NCBI GenBank assembly: GCA_018816765.1
Contig: JAHIUX010000087.1
Coordinates: 1-64,000, forward strand
DNA length: 64,000 bases
Reading direction: 5' to 3'
From: Bacteroidota bacterium
GTDB lineage: Bacteria > Bacteroidota > Bacteroidia > Bacteroidales > F082
Shown piece by piece: positions 34,170 to 43,177 of this stretch. The number at the start of each line of letters is the position of its first letter. Position 1 is the stretch's first letter. The notes beneath the pieces are model-generated. The model was not told the DNA's origin. It did not search any database and saw only the letters and a program-made list of their open reading frames with translations. The position numbers were made by a program, and so were the translations under genes.

Positions 34170-35276
34170 ATGTATCTGCAACGTTTAAGCCTGAACAATT
34201 TCAAGAACTACACCGAAGCTGAGATGCAGTTTTCGGATAAGATCAATTGTTTTATCGGCAACAACGGCGCGGGCAAAACCAACATCCTCGATGCCATCTA
34301 TTACCTTTCTTTCTGCAAGAGCTATTTCAATGCGGTTGACCAGCAAAATATCCGCCACGACGAAGCTTTTTTCAGCATCCACGGCTATTACCGGTCCAAT
34401 GGCAACGAAGCGGATCAGGTAAGCTGCATCCAGCGCAGAAACCAGAAGAAACAGTTTAGGCTGAACAAGAAGGAGTATGAGCGTTTGGCCGACCACATCG
34501 GGAAGATTCCGCTGGTGATGATTTCGCCTTACGACCGCGACCTGATCAACGAAGGCAGCGAGGTGAGGCGCAAATTTATCGACGGGGTTATTGCCCAGTT
34601 CGATCCGGTATACCTGAATGAGCTGATCAGTTACAACAAGGCCTTGTTGCAGCGGAACACCCTGCTCAGGCAGTTTGCCGAACGCCACCAGTTCGACAGG
34701 GAGTTGCTCCGGATGTACGACCAGCAGCTGGAGCAGGCGGCAGCGGTGATTTACGACCGCAGGGCTGCTTTCCTTGACAATTTTGTTCCGCTGTTTACGC
34801 ATTATTACGCCTTTGTATCGGGAGGAAAAGAGGAAGTCGATATCGTGTATGAATCAGGGTTGCACCAGGCCGGACTCGGGCAGTTGCTCGAAGCTGCCGT
34901 TGAACGCGACAGGCTGGCACGATTCACCACCGTCGGCATTCACAAGGACGACCTTGATTTGCGCATTGCCGGCTTTCCACTCAAGAAATTTGGTTCGCAG
35001 GGACAGCAAAAGTCCTTCGTAATCGCCATCAAGCTGGCACAGTTCGATTACACGCGCAACATCATGCAGGCCAAGCCGGTACTGCTTTTCGATGATATTT
35101 TCGATAAGCTCGACGACAACAGGGTGGAGCAACTGATCAGGCTGGTGAGCAACAACAGCTTCGGGCAGGTGTTTATCACCGACACCCAGCGTCAGCGCAT
35201 CGAACGGCTGTTTAAGTCAGCCGACATCGACCACCGGATTTTTGAAGTTGAAGCCGGGCGGGTGGCGGAGGCATAA
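34170..35276 (+). CDS. recF: DNA replication/repair protein RecF
   Basis: The start at 34170 gives MYLQRLSLNNFKNY, the usual RecF opening. Walker A is GNNGAGKTN near residue 30, the signature region KKFGSQGQQKS near 272, and Walker B LLFDDIFDKLD near 304. The 368-residue length is normal. RecF is an SMC-like ATPase that with RecO and RecR loads RecA at gapped DNA. It is followed closely by dciA, as often seen in Bacteroidota, but dnaA and dnaN are not nearby. Confidence 0.95.
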   Translation: MYLQRLSLNNFKNYTEAEMQFSDKINCFIGNNGAGKTNILDAIYYLSFCKSYFNAVDQQNIRHDEAFFSIHGYYRSNGNEADQVSCIQRRNQKKQFRLNKKEYERLADHIGKIPLVMISPYDRDLINEGSEVRRKFIDGVIAQFDPVYLNELISYNKALLQRNTLLRQFAERHQFDRELLRMYDQQLEQAAAVIYDRRAAFLDNFVPLFTHYYAFVSGGKEEVDIVYESGLHQAGLGQLLEAAVERDRLARFTTVGIHKDDLDLRIAGFPLKKFGSQGQQKSFVIAIKLAQFDYTRNIMQAKPVLLFDDIFDKLDDNRVEQLIRLVSNNSFGQVFITDTQRQRIERLFKSADIDHRIFEVEAGRVAEA

Positions 35277-35338
35277 GGGGCCTGCCGTATTGTTGAAATC
35301 TCCTCCGTTGCCGGGAACGGCTTTCAGTGAAATTACCC

Positions 35339-35346
35339 TACCTTTG
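35339..35346 (+). promoter_or_regulatory. dciA: -7 element directly before dciA
   Basis: TACCTTTG matches TAnnTTTG and ends only 7 bases before ATG 35354. The transcript may therefore be leaderless or nearly so. Confidence 0.5.
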
Positions 35347-35353
35347 TGTGACC

Positions 35354-35644
35354 ATGTCGACCCACAACGAACAACCCCTCGAAGGGGCCATCAAAGCCTT
35401 TCTGAGGTATTACAACCTCGAGCACCGCATCGATGAAATGAAACTCATCAACGGCTGGGAGTCGGTTGTCGGGCCAATGATTGCCAAACACACCATGGAC
35501 CTGCATATCCAGCGGAAAACCCTGTTCGTGAAGCTCGATTCTGACGCCTTGCGCAATGAACTCAGCTATGCCAGATCCCTCGTGCTTAAAAACCTGAATG
35601 ACATCGTCGGAACCACGGTGATCACCGACATTGTTTTCAGGTAA
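35354..35644 (+). CDS. dciA: DUF721/DciA-like replicative helicase loader protein
   Basis: The 96-residue protein (start MSTHNEQPLEGAIKAFLRYY) carries the DUF721 core, with WESVVGPMIAKHTMDL, TLFVKLDSDALRNELSYARSLVLKNLN and a final VITDIVFR. DciA-type proteins interact with and load DnaB helicase in bacteria lacking DnaC. An upstream start at 35327 lies before the promoter-like element and is rejected. Adjacency to recF is a recurring arrangement in this phylum. The gene converges on the Dph6-like gene. Confidence 0.85.
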   Translation: MSTHNEQPLEGAIKAFLRYYNLEHRIDEMKLINGWESVVGPMIAKHTMDLHIQRKTLFVKLDSDALRNELSYARSLVLKNLNDIVGTTVITDIVFR

Positions 35645-35652
35645 GTTATTGG

Positions 35653-36360
35653 TCAATAGGGCAGTACATCCGTAAAGTAAAAGCCATTGTCGTATTGTTG
35701 CTCTTTTTCGCGCGGATAGCTGTGATAGACCGTTTTCCCGTTTCTTACCCGCAGCGGGTGGCTGAATATTGGGCCATCATAGACAAAGGTGTGAAACTCC
35801 CCGTTTTCGCCGCAGGGATCGATACCAGGTGGCAGGTCATTCAGAAATCCCGTGTCGTACTGTCTCCCGGCAAATGATTTATCGAGCAGCCGTGCATTCA
35901 CACAGACCACAACGGCCCTGAAACCTGCTCCGATCACCTCCCGGGCCAGCAGCGACGTATCCATTTTCCAGAGTGGAAATTCGGCAGTAAATCCGGCTTT
36001 CGCGAGTTGTTCCTCCCGGTAGCGGCGCAGGTCTTCGAGGTAAATATCACCGAAGACAGCGATCCGGTGCTGGTGTCCTTTATACTGATCCAGGGCAGCC
36101 TGCATCAGTTCGTTGTAGTGCTGCATCCCGCAGTTTTCGGGCAGGCTGACCGTGTGCAGCGGCAAGCCGATAGCAGCGGCCTGCCGTTCGAGCAGTGCCA
36201 TGCGCACCCCGTGCATGCTGATGCGGCCATCGGGGCTGCTCACCGTTGTCAGCAGCGCATTCACCGGACGGCCTTCGCGGCGCAGGAGCCAAAGGCTGTA
36301 GGCGGCGTCTTTTCCACTGCTCCAGTTGAGCAGCCTGACCGAAGCACTCAGGGCAGCCAA
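35653..36360 (-). CDS. Dph6-like PP-loop ATPase (diphthine-ammonia ligase family)
   Basis: The PP-loop SSGKDAAYSLW at residues 13-23 and the later FGDIYLEDLRRYREE and LLDKSFAGRQYD match the ATP-pyrophosphatase family of Dph6. A C-terminal GENGEFHTFVYDGPIF completes the family pattern. In eukaryotes the family amidates diphthine; bacteria lack diphthamide, so the substrate here is unknown. The start is a TTG at 36360, only 5 bases after the metallopeptidase stop, so the two are probably one transcript. Confidence 0.82.
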   Translation of the reverse strand: MAALSASVRLLNWSSGKDAAYSLWLLRREGRPVNALLTTVSSPDGRISMHGVRMALLERQAAAIGLPLHTVSLPENCGMQHYNELMQAALDQYKGHQHRIAVFGDIYLEDLRRYREEQLAKAGFTAEFPLWKMDTSLLAREVIGAGFRAVVVCVNARLLDKSFAGRQYDTGFLNDLPPGIDPCGENGEFHTFVYDGPIFSHPLRVRNGKTVYHSYPREKEQQYDNGFYFTDVLPY

Positions 36361-36365
36361 CCGGG

Positions 36366-38402
36366 TTATTTCACCGATTTCAAGGCGGTCCTGGCGGCTT
36401 CAATGGCCGGCTGAGCCGATATTTCGGTGCCCACGGCGCCTTTCATCCACAGCTGTGGAATGATGCGTCCCTGGGTGAAAGCGCGGTAAATTTCATCAGC
36501 AAACTGCTTGTCCTTGATGTGGTTGCCAAACTGAAACTCAATCAGTTGTCCGATCGGATAGGCCGGCAGATAGAGCGGATAGTCAACCATATGCGAGTAG
36601 ATGGCCAGGATGGGCGAGTCTTTGATGCCAAAAACGGGCGCGAAGTAGGCGTTCCATGTTTCGGTGGCGATTTTGATCACAGCGGCCTTCAGCTGTGCAG
36701 GTGTGGCATCGGGGTGGGCATACATCCAGCGCCACACATTGATGTCGACAAGCGACACGCCCATGATTTCGTAGTTCGACCAGAGGTTATCCAGTGCAGC
36801 CAGGTTTTTCGCCGTCTCGTCTGACTTGTCCATGCCAAGCAAGGCGAGGTCGCGTGCCTGAAACACAAAGGCGAGGGCTTCGGTGAAGGATGTGTTCGGA
36901 ACGCCATTGAGCATATAATAGTCCACATCGTGCAGGCTGATGGTTTGTTCCACATTGTGCCCAAACTCATGCACGGCAATGTTGTATCCTTTGTAGTCCA
37001 TGCCATTGGCGCTGATGCGGGTACGCAGGCGTGATTTGTCCGACTTCATCTGGGCTCCCCAGGCATGTCCGGCACCGCGCGACGGGTCAACAATAATTTT
37101 CGATGCGATGGAGCGGGCAGAATCGGCATTGAAACCAAGTTTCACGAGGATATTGGGCAAATCGGCTTCGACGGCCGCCTTGTTCGGATATTTTTCGTTC
37201 AGTAGCTTATCAATGGCAGTGATGTCGAGCGATGAACGGGTCTTGAAACCATCGTACCAGATGTCCCAGGGGTGCAGCTTGCGGCCCAGGCGTTTTTCGA
37301 TGACCTTGCCAATTTCCTTTAATTCAGGGCTTTTCATCAGGTCGATGAAAATCTTTTCCACATCAGCAACAGGAATTTCCATCTCTTCGTCGAACTTCCG
37401 CTGGATATAATCCGGAAAATGAGGGGAGTAGGCGTCGATTTTCCGGGTAGCCCTGAACAGGCTTAACATATGGGCATACCTGGTGTCGGGTTCCGGCTTA
37501 AAGCTGACGGCCTGACCGTCTTTCATCAAAGTGTTGAGTGTCGGGTTCCACAGGTAGGCATCGCTGTTAATCACCTGTTCGGGAATTTCCTGGCTGATGA
37601 TGCGCAGCATGGCCTGGTAAATCATGGTTTGCTTCACGAAACCATTTTTCATGGCATAATCCGATTTGATCTCGTCGCGCAGGCCCCAGTGAGTGATCAG
37701 CTTCATGTCGGCAGGGAAATAGGTTTTGCCGTTTTTGTCGGTCAGCTTGCCCACATAAATGTTGTAATCGGAAATATAGGCATCGGCATTGGTCAGCTGT
37801 TGCTCGTAATCCTGCAGCAGTTGAGCCGGAATACGCGATTTGAACACATCGCCCATGCGGGCATAGGCCCATTCTTCGCGGGTCCAGCTGGCGCCAAGAC
37901 TGGTTTTCTCAGCCAGGCTGTAAAATGGAAAGTTCAATATGGTGATGAAAGCCAGTTTGTTGGCAAACATATCATCGCTGAAATGGGCTCCGGCGCTGTA
38001 GCCACCATAGATGCGGTCGATAGGCAGAATCTCGCCTTCGTCGACGTGGAGTGGCAGCTTGAGCCCGACATTGATGCTGTTGAAACTGCCATAGAGCAAC
38101 TCGATATTATGCTGCATGCGGTTGAAGACATTGCGGCGCTCGTTTGCGTTTTTCACCGAATAGGTCCGGCACATATCGATGAAATCGGCTGCGCTGCCAT
38201 CGGCCTCCTGCCAGAATGAAGCCGCCTGTGCCACCCCCTGCTCAATCCGTGCATGCTGATCGGGTGTTGCTGCCTGTTTCAGCCCGGCAACGAGTTTGTC
38301 AAGGTCGTTTTGCATAAGCAAGGGTTTGGGAACGTTGTTGTGTTGTGCGCTTGCGGCCATCACTGCAAAGAACAGGACAGCTGACAAAATTGTATTCTTC
38401 AT
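36366..38402 (-). CDS. secreted zinc metallopeptidase (HEFGH gluzincin)
   Basis: The 678-residue protein has a signal peptide (MKNTILSAVLFFAVMAASAQ). The zinc motif HEFGHN lies near residue 477, with a likely third ligand in SFTEALAFVF about 25-30 residues on. This geometry is that of gluzincins of the M3 type, although overall similarity to thimet-oligopeptidase-like enzymes is weak by eye. It is probably periplasmic or exported and degrades peptides. A TATGTTTG -7 element precedes it, and the Dph6-like gene follows. Confidence 0.75.
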   Translation of the reverse strand: MKNTILSAVLFFAVMAASAQHNNVPKPLLMQNDLDKLVAGLKQAATPDQHARIEQGVAQAASFWQEADGSAADFIDMCRTYSVKNANERRNVFNRMQHNIELLYGSFNSINVGLKLPLHVDEGEILPIDRIYGGYSAGAHFSDDMFANKLAFITILNFPFYSLAEKTSLGASWTREEWAYARMGDVFKSRIPAQLLQDYEQQLTNADAYISDYNIYVGKLTDKNGKTYFPADMKLITHWGLRDEIKSDYAMKNGFVKQTMIYQAMLRIISQEIPEQVINSDAYLWNPTLNTLMKDGQAVSFKPEPDTRYAHMLSLFRATRKIDAYSPHFPDYIQRKFDEEMEIPVADVEKIFIDLMKSPELKEIGKVIEKRLGRKLHPWDIWYDGFKTRSSLDITAIDKLLNEKYPNKAAVEADLPNILVKLGFNADSARSIASKIIVDPSRGAGHAWGAQMKSDKSRLRTRISANGMDYKGYNIAVHEFGHNVEQTISLHDVDYYMLNGVPNTSFTEALAFVFQARDLALLGMDKSDETAKNLAALDNLWSNYEIMGVSLVDINVWRWMYAHPDATPAQLKAAVIKIATETWNAYFAPVFGIKDSPILAIYSHMVDYPLYLPAYPIGQLIEFQFGNHIKDKQFADEIYRAFTQGRIIPQLWMKGAVGTEISAQPAIEAARTALKSVK

Positions 38403-38451
38403 TTCGTTTCAATTTATGGGTTTTCACTGAATATTCATGCGTCGTTTGTTG

Positions 38452-38459
38452 CAAACATA
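38452..38459 (-). promoter_or_regulatory. -7 element before the metallopeptidase gene
   Basis: The minus strand reads TATGTTTG, matching TAnnTTTG, about 45 bases ahead of the inferred leader end at 38402. Confidence 0.5.
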
Positions 38460-38633
38460 CTGAGGCGAAAAGCTGTTATCACGCGGCCTGCCCTCGAAAC
38501 CGGCTCACCGGTTGGCTTCAGCACAACGGATTATGTGGATTGCCTGCGGTGACTGGCCTCAGCCTGAGCGCCCACAAAATTACATAAAAAGCAATGGAGA
38601 AAAGGCCGGTTGATGGTGCTTTAATTTAGGGCC

Positions 38634-39245
38634 TTACTTGACATAGAACGAAAGCAGTTTTGCGTCGCCGATAAACACCTCAAAGTGATCGTCGATGGCT
38701 GTTGGACCTACACCTGCTGGCGTCCCGGTGAAAATGAGGTCGCCCTGACGCAGGGTCACAAACTGCGAAACATAGGCAATGATGGTGTCGAAAGAGAAAA
38801 TCATGTCGCGGCTATTGCCTTCCTGCCTTGTTTCGCCATTGATTTTCAGGCCAAAGGCAATGTTATTCAGGTCAGCGAAAGTCGCTTTGTCGAGGAAATG
38901 CCCCACGGGAGCGGAGGAATCAAAGGCTTTGGCAATTTCCCAGGGAAGGCCTTTCTTTTTGCATTCGTTCTGCAGGTCGCGTGCGGTGAAGTCGATGCCA
39001 ACACCAATCTCCTGGTAATAGTCGGGCGCAAATTCCTTGTCGATGCATTTGCCATTTTTATTGATTTTCAGCACCAACTCCGTTTCGTAGTGGATGTCGG
39101 TGGAGAAATCGGGATAATAAAACGGGTTGTGCGGCAAGAGCAGTGCGGTGCTTGGCTTCATGAAGAACACAGGCTTTTCGGGAACGGGGTTGTTCAGCTC
39201 TTTGGCATGATCGACGTAGTTGCGTCCAATGCAAATGATTTTCAT
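38634..39245 (-). CDS. fumarylacetoacetate hydrolase (FAH)-family protein
   Basis: The 203-residue protein shows the FAH core: MKIICIGRNYVDHAKEL, the metal-binding HYETELVLKI (near 52), GVGIDFTARDLQ and FTGTPAGVGP near the end. The short form corresponds to FAHD1/YcgM-like acylpyruvases or oxaloacetate decarboxylases. It starts 3 bases after the stop of the DnaQ-like exonuclease gene and is probably translated from the same mRNA. Confidence 0.9.
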   Translation of the reverse strand: MKIICIGRNYVDHAKELNNPVPEKPVFFMKPSTALLLPHNPFYYPDFSTDIHYETELVLKINKNGKCIDKEFAPDYYQEIGVGIDFTARDLQNECKKKGLPWEIAKAFDSSAPVGHFLDKATFADLNNIAFGLKINGETRQEGNSRDMIFSFDTIIAYVSQFVTLRQGDLIFTGTPAGVGPTAIDDHFEVFIGDAKLLSFYVK

Positions 39246-39248
39246 GGC

Positions 39249-40088
39249 TTATTTGTTTTTACTGTTTGTCAACGTCACTGAACCCATCCCCGACATTCGC
39301 AATTTGATGGTGGTGATGAGTTTTTTTGTAAACAAGGGGAAGTCACCTTTCATCATCCAGTCGTAATAGGAAGGATCTTTCGAAAATACATCTTCAACCG
39401 TCCTTCCTTTGTGTTTGCCAAAGTTAAACACCTCGGCCTGATCGGCATTGTAGATAATTTGTCCGGCAAGGTCGGCAAACTGCTGTTGCATCGAAAAATC
39501 GTGCAGCGCCTTGATGTCGTTCACCACGGGGTGTTCAACAATGCCTTCACGGCCCTCGTAGTCAACACCCTGATACCTGTCGAGCTGGGCTTTGAGGATT
39601 TCGTAGGTGGCTGTGGTGTCGGCTTCCGCTGAATGGGCATCTTCGAGTTCTTTCTGGCAGAAAAAGCGGTAAGCGCCTTTGAGTGTGCGCGGTTCCATCT
39701 TCATGAAAATGTTTTGCACATCAACCACATGGCGGTTATTCAGGTCGAAGTCGGTGTCGCAGCGCAGGAACTCTTCCATGAGTACAGGAATATCAAACTT
39801 GATGGCATTGTAGCCCGACAGGTCACAGCCCGCCAGAAAGCGGCCCAGTTCTTTAGCCACATCCTTGAAAAACGGCTTGTCTTTGAGGTCTTCGTCGGTG
39901 ATGCCATGAATTTTTGTTGATTCGGGCGGTACAGGTATGCCCGGATTGATCCGCAGCGTTTTTTGTTCCTTGTTGCCATTGGGGTGCACCTTCAGTATGC
40001 TGATTTCGATGACCCTGTCGTTTGAAATGTTGAGGCCTGTGGTTTCGAGGTCGAAAAAGGCGATGGGGCGTTTCAGGTTAAGTTCCAT
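39249..40088 (-). CDS. DnaQ-like 3'-5' exonuclease with ExoX-like C-terminus
   Basis: The DEDDh exonuclease motifs are visible: FFDLETTGL (Exo I, near residue 12), YNAIKFDIPVL (Exo II, near 97) and HSAEADTTATYE (Exo III, near 150). The C-terminal 70 residues (FNFGKHKGRTVEDVF ... YYDWMMKGDFP) resemble the ExoX-type tail. The 279-residue enzyme is probably a repair or RNA-processing exonuclease rather than the replicative epsilon subunit. A strong terminator for the E2 gene lies just upstream, so it needs its own promoter. Confidence 0.88.
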   Translation of the reverse strand: MELNLKRPIAFFDLETTGLNISNDRVIEISILKVHPNGNKEQKTLRINPGIPVPPESTKIHGITDEDLKDKPFFKDVAKELGRFLAGCDLSGYNAIKFDIPVLMEEFLRCDTDFDLNNRHVVDVQNIFMKMEPRTLKGAYRFFCQKELEDAHSAEADTTATYEILKAQLDRYQGVDYEGREGIVEHPVVNDIKALHDFSMQQQFADLAGQIIYNADQAEVFNFGKHKGRTVEDVFSKDPSYYDWMMKGDFPLFTKKLITTIKLRMSGMGSVTLTNSKNK

Positions 40089-40091
40089 AAA

Positions 40092-40128
40092 GCAAAATAA
40101 AAGGGTTGGAACTGGTCATTCCAACCCT
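40092..40128 (-). terminator. terminator of the E2 gene
   Basis: A perfect 10-bp stem AGGGTTGGAA/TTCCAACCCT (40102-40111 with 40119-40128) has a 7-base loop. It is followed on the minus strand by TTTTATTTTG. Confidence 0.85.
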
Positions 40129-40146
40129 GATCAGGTGTGTATTTGT

Positions 40147-41454
40147 TTAAATCTCACGCTGAGGATCGAAACCCTCGAGCAGTTCTTTGAGGCGTTTGAG
40201 GTACATGCCACCGAGTGCGCCGTCAACAATGCGGTGGTCATAGGCCAGCGACAGGATCATGATGTGCCTGATGGCAATCACATCGCCATATTCGGTTTCA
40301 ATCACTGCCGGCTGTTTGCGGATGGCACCAACAGCCAGAATAGCCACCTGGGGCTGGTTGATGATGGGTGTTCCGGTAAGGCTGTCGAACGACCCAAAAT
40401 TGGTTATAGTAAAGGTGCCTCCCTGAATTTCATCGGGTTGCAATTTATTGGCCCTGGCTCTTGCGGCAAGGTCGTTCACGTTCTTGGTGATTCCGAGCAG
40501 GTTTTTCTCGTCAACATTTTTGATCACGGGAACAATCAGGTTGCCGTTGGGCAGGGCTGTTGCCATACCGATATGGATGTTTTTCCGAAGGATCATATGG
40601 TAACCATCGACTGAGGCGTTCACCTGCGGATATTCGCGCAGGGCTTTTGCTGCGGCTTCGAAGAAGATCGGGGTGTAGGTGATTTTTTGGTTTTCACGCT
40701 TTTGGAAGCTGTCTTTCACCTTGTTGCGCCAGTTGACGATGTTGGTAACATCCACATCGATGAAAGAGGTCACATGGGGAGAAACCTGTTTCGACATCAC
40801 CATATGGTCGGCAATGAGCCTGCGCATGCGGTCCATTTCGACAATGGTATCACCGGCAGCGCTGACAAGGGCAGGAACTTCTGTCCTGGGAGCGGCAAAT
40901 TTCGAAACCGGTGCAACGGCAGCGGGGGCAACGGCTTGCGCAGCAACCATGGGTGCTGATCCGCGATTGGCCAGGTAAGCCAGCACATCGTCTTTTGTCA
41001 GACGCCCTTCTTTGCCACTACCAGTGAGCTTGTCGAGCTCCTTGAACGGGATGTTTTCCTTGCGGGCAATGTTTTTTACCAGTGGGGAGTAGAAGCGGTC
41101 GGAGCCTGCTTCGTTTTCTACAACTGTCTCAACAGTTTCAACGACTGCTGTGGCAACAACCGGCTCAACACTGGCGATAGCCGGTGCCGCTGCGGGTGCT
41201 TCTTCCTCTTCGCCTTCCATTTCGATGAAGGCAATCACCTTGCCAACAGCTACCACATCGCCTTCATTATATAAGCGTTTTACAATCTTTCCCTCAACAG
41301 GTGAAGGAATTTCGGAATCAACCTTATCGGTGGCTATCTCGACGATGGCATCGTCTTCATTCACCTGTTCGCCCTCGGCCTTCAGCCAGCGCGTAATGGT
41401 GGCTTCGATAACACTTTCACCAAGTTTTGGCATGATAAGTTCGAATGTTGCCAT
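40147..41454 (-). CDS. 2-oxoacid dehydrogenase E2 (dihydrolipoyl acyltransferase)
   Basis: The 435-residue protein has an N-terminal lipoyl domain with the lipoylated lysine in EIATDKVDSEI (near residue 44) and an Ala/Val-rich linker. The E3-binding domain is next (PLVKNIARKENIPFKELDKLTGSGKEGRLTKDDV, about 120-155). The catalytic domain ends in YDHRIVDGALGG (near 407). One lipoyl domain and the overall sequence fit branched-chain or pyruvate/2-oxoglutarate types; I cannot decide which. E1 and E3 are not adjacent, and the gene has its own promoter and terminator. Confidence 0.92.
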   Translation of the reverse strand: MATFELIMPKLGESVIEATITRWLKAEGEQVNEDDAIVEIATDKVDSEIPSPVEGKIVKRLYNEGDVVAVGKVIAFIEMEGEEEEAPAAAPAIASVEPVVATAVVETVETVVENEAGSDRFYSPLVKNIARKENIPFKELDKLTGSGKEGRLTKDDVLAYLANRGSAPMVAAQAVAPAAVAPVSKFAAPRTEVPALVSAAGDTIVEMDRMRRLIADHMVMSKQVSPHVTSFIDVDVTNIVNWRNKVKDSFQKRENQKITYTPIFFEAAAKALREYPQVNASVDGYHMILRKNIHIGMATALPNGNLIVPVIKNVDEKNLLGITKNVNDLAARARANKLQPDEIQGGTFTITNFGSFDSLTGTPIINQPQVAILAVGAIRKQPAVIETEYGDVIAIRHIMILSLAYDHRIVDGALGGMYLKRLKELLEGFDPQREI

Positions 41455-41524
41455 AATATATTTCTTTACAGTGGGTTAATTATCAAATAAATACTATTTC
41501 CTGCCCGTTTGTTCATTCAATTTG

Positions 41525-41532
41525 CAAAATTA
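41525..41532 (-). promoter_or_regulatory. -7 element before the E2 gene
   Basis: The minus strand reads TAATTTTG, an exact match, giving a leader of about 60 bases. The rest of the 41455-41833 gap holds the divergent DUF3276 promoter, a short TGTCAG/CTGACA dyad and no gene. Confidence 0.5.
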
Positions 41533-41787
41533 GGCATAAATTTTTGAAAATAGAATTAATCTAAATTGAATAAAAAGTGCCTTTATGATGCGTGTTTCGT
41601 TCCTGTCAGAAGCGGGCCTGACACACAGATTTTTGTGCCTTGGGGATTGTGATGTTGTTAATGCAATTTTCAAAACCCATTCGCATAGAACACACTACTT
41701 CAGACTGGCGTAGCCAAACCCACTGAATGAATCTCACGGAGGAAAAAAAAGCGCATAAAATAAACGACCGAATTTAGGAAAGTTTTT

Positions 41788-41795
41788 TATTTTTG
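41788..41795 (+). promoter_or_regulatory. -7 element before the DUF3276 gene
   Basis: TATTTTTG matches TAnnTTTG and places the mRNA start near 41802. This supports ATG 41834 over the earlier GTG at 41798. Confidence 0.45.
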
Positions 41796-41833
41796 CTGTG
41801 TTATCATTTGGCAAAATCAACAAACAGATCACC

Positions 41834-42172
41834 ATGGAAGAACAGGACAAGCAGGCCAGGAGAGAGGAATTGTTTTCGAGGTCGGTAAGGGCGGGAAAAA
41901 GGACATATTTTTTCGATGTGAAGTCTACCCGTGGCGAAGAACAGTATCTGACCATCACCGAAAGCAAAAGGCGGTTCGACAGTGAACAGGGCAAGTTCTT
42001 TTACGAGAAACACAAGCTCTTTCTGTATCGCGAGGATTTCGAAAAATTCATCAAAGGACTCAATGAGTCGATCGACTTCATTGAAACCGGAAAACTGCCT
42101 GATGATTATGGGGTGGAAAATGAACCAAAAGACAATATCGGATTTAGTTTTGAGGACCTCGATAAGCTCTGA
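41834..42172 (+). CDS. DUF3276 PUR-family nucleic-acid-binding protein
   Basis: The 112-residue protein has the PUR repeat pattern: LFSRSVRAGKRTYFFDVKSTRGEEQYLTITESKRR, then KLFLYREDFEKFIKGLNESIDFI. Bacteroidota and spirochaete PUR-alpha-like proteins (BpuR) bind single-stranded DNA and RNA and modulate expression. It is a single gene with its own promoter and a strong terminator. The acidic C-terminus (FSFEDLDKL) is typical. Confidence 0.9.
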   Translation: MEEQDKQARREELFSRSVRAGKRTYFFDVKSTRGEEQYLTITESKRRFDSEQGKFFYEKHKLFLYREDFEKFIKGLNESIDFIETGKLPDDYGVENEPKDNIGFSFEDLDKL

Positions 42173-42204
42173 TATCAACAATTGGTTGCCCGTTAAGATG
42201 TTGC

Positions 42205-42234
42205 AAAGCTACCAAACGGTAGCTTTTGTTTTCT
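42205..42234 (+). terminator. terminator after the DUF3276 gene
   Basis: A perfect 9-bp stem AAAGCTACC/GGTAGCTTT (42205-42213 with 42218-42226) has a 4-base loop and is followed by TGTTTTC-type T-rich sequence. Confidence 0.85.
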
Positions 42235-42302
42235 TCGGCCACTTAGGAAGGCGGTGTTGAAAACTTCGGGGAGTGAGCCTGTGAACGGGCACCGAAAAAA
42301 TG

Positions 42303-42310
42303 TATTTTTG
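42303..42310 (+). promoter_or_regulatory. parA: -7 element before parA
   Basis: TATTTTTG matches TAnnTTTG, 52 bases before ATG 42362. Confidence 0.5.
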
Positions 42311-42361
42311 TTTGGCTTAGAAGTGTTGCTTTTGTTGTTACTGGATTGATTATCATAAATT

Positions 42362-43177
42362 ATGGGTAAAGTTATTGCCGTTGCAAACCAAAAAGGCGGC
42401 GTTGGTAAAACCACCACTGCGATAAACCTGGCTGCCAGCCTTGCCGTTTTGGAGTTTAAAACATTGCTGCTCGATGCCGATCCGCAGGCCAATGCAACTT
42501 CGGGCGTGGGTTTTGACCCAAAGAACGTAAAAACAAGCATTTACGAATGTGTCATCGATGACCTTGATCCAAGAAACATCATCCTGGAGACACAAACACC
42601 TTTTCTGCACCTGCTGCCGGCTCACATCGACCTTGTGGGCGCCGAGATCGAAATGATCAACCTTCCCGGACGCGAAAAAATGATGCGGAAAGCCGTTGAT
42701 AAGGTCCGTGACCTCTATGATTTCATCATCATCGACTGCTCGCCTTCCCTGGGCCTGATCACTGTGAATGCCCTCACTGCAGCCAACTCGGTGATCATCC
42801 CTGTGCAATGCGAATATTTTGCCCTCGAAGGCCTCGGGAAACTGTTGAATACCATCAAGATTGTCCAGTCGAGGCTCAACCCCGAACTCGATATTGAGGG
42901 TATTTTGCTGACCATGTTTGATGCGCGCCTGCGCTTGTCAAAGCAGGTTGTTGAAGAAGTAAAGACCCATTTCCAGCAAATGGTTTTCGATACCATCATC
43001 AACCGCAACACCAGGCTCAGCGAAGCGCCAAGCTACGGCGAAACCATCATCATGCATGATGCCACCAGCGTGGGTGCCGTCAATTACCTTAACCTGGCCA
43101 GGGAACTGCTGCAAAAAAACGGACTGACAGCAATTGCCAACGACGATAAACAAATGGAGACTGACAATGACGAATAA
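42362..43177 (+). CDS. parA: chromosome-partitioning ATPase ParA (Soj)
   Basis: The 271-residue protein has the deviant Walker A KGGVGKTT at residues 11-18 with the signature lysine, LLLDADPQANATSG and DFIIIDCSPSLG. Chromosomal ParA proteins of this short type act with ParB to segregate origins. It overlaps parB by 11 bases. I could not find a perfect parS palindrome by eye in the window. Confidence 0.95.
   Translation: MGKVIAVANQKGGVGKTTTAINLAASLAVLEFKTLLLDADPQANATSGVGFDPKNVKTSIYECVIDDLDPRNIILETQTPFLHLLPAHIDLVGAEIEMINLPGREKMMRKAVDKVRDLYDFIIIDCSPSLGLITVNALTAANSVIIPVQCEYFALEGLGKLLNTIKIVQSRLNPELDIEGILLTMFDARLRLSKQVVEEVKTHFQQMVFDTIINRNTRLSEAPSYGETIIMHDATSVGAVNYLNLARELLQKNGLTAIANDDKQMETDNDE

Noticed and set aside
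34170-35276. Possible chromosome origin near recF
   Set aside because: No dnaA, dnaN or DnaA-box cluster was seen, and recF is not origin-linked in Bacteroidota as a rule.
37470-38219. Plus-strand reading frame of 249 residues opposite the metallopeptidase
   Set aside because: It is the antisense of a signal-peptide-bearing metallopeptidase and shows no domain.
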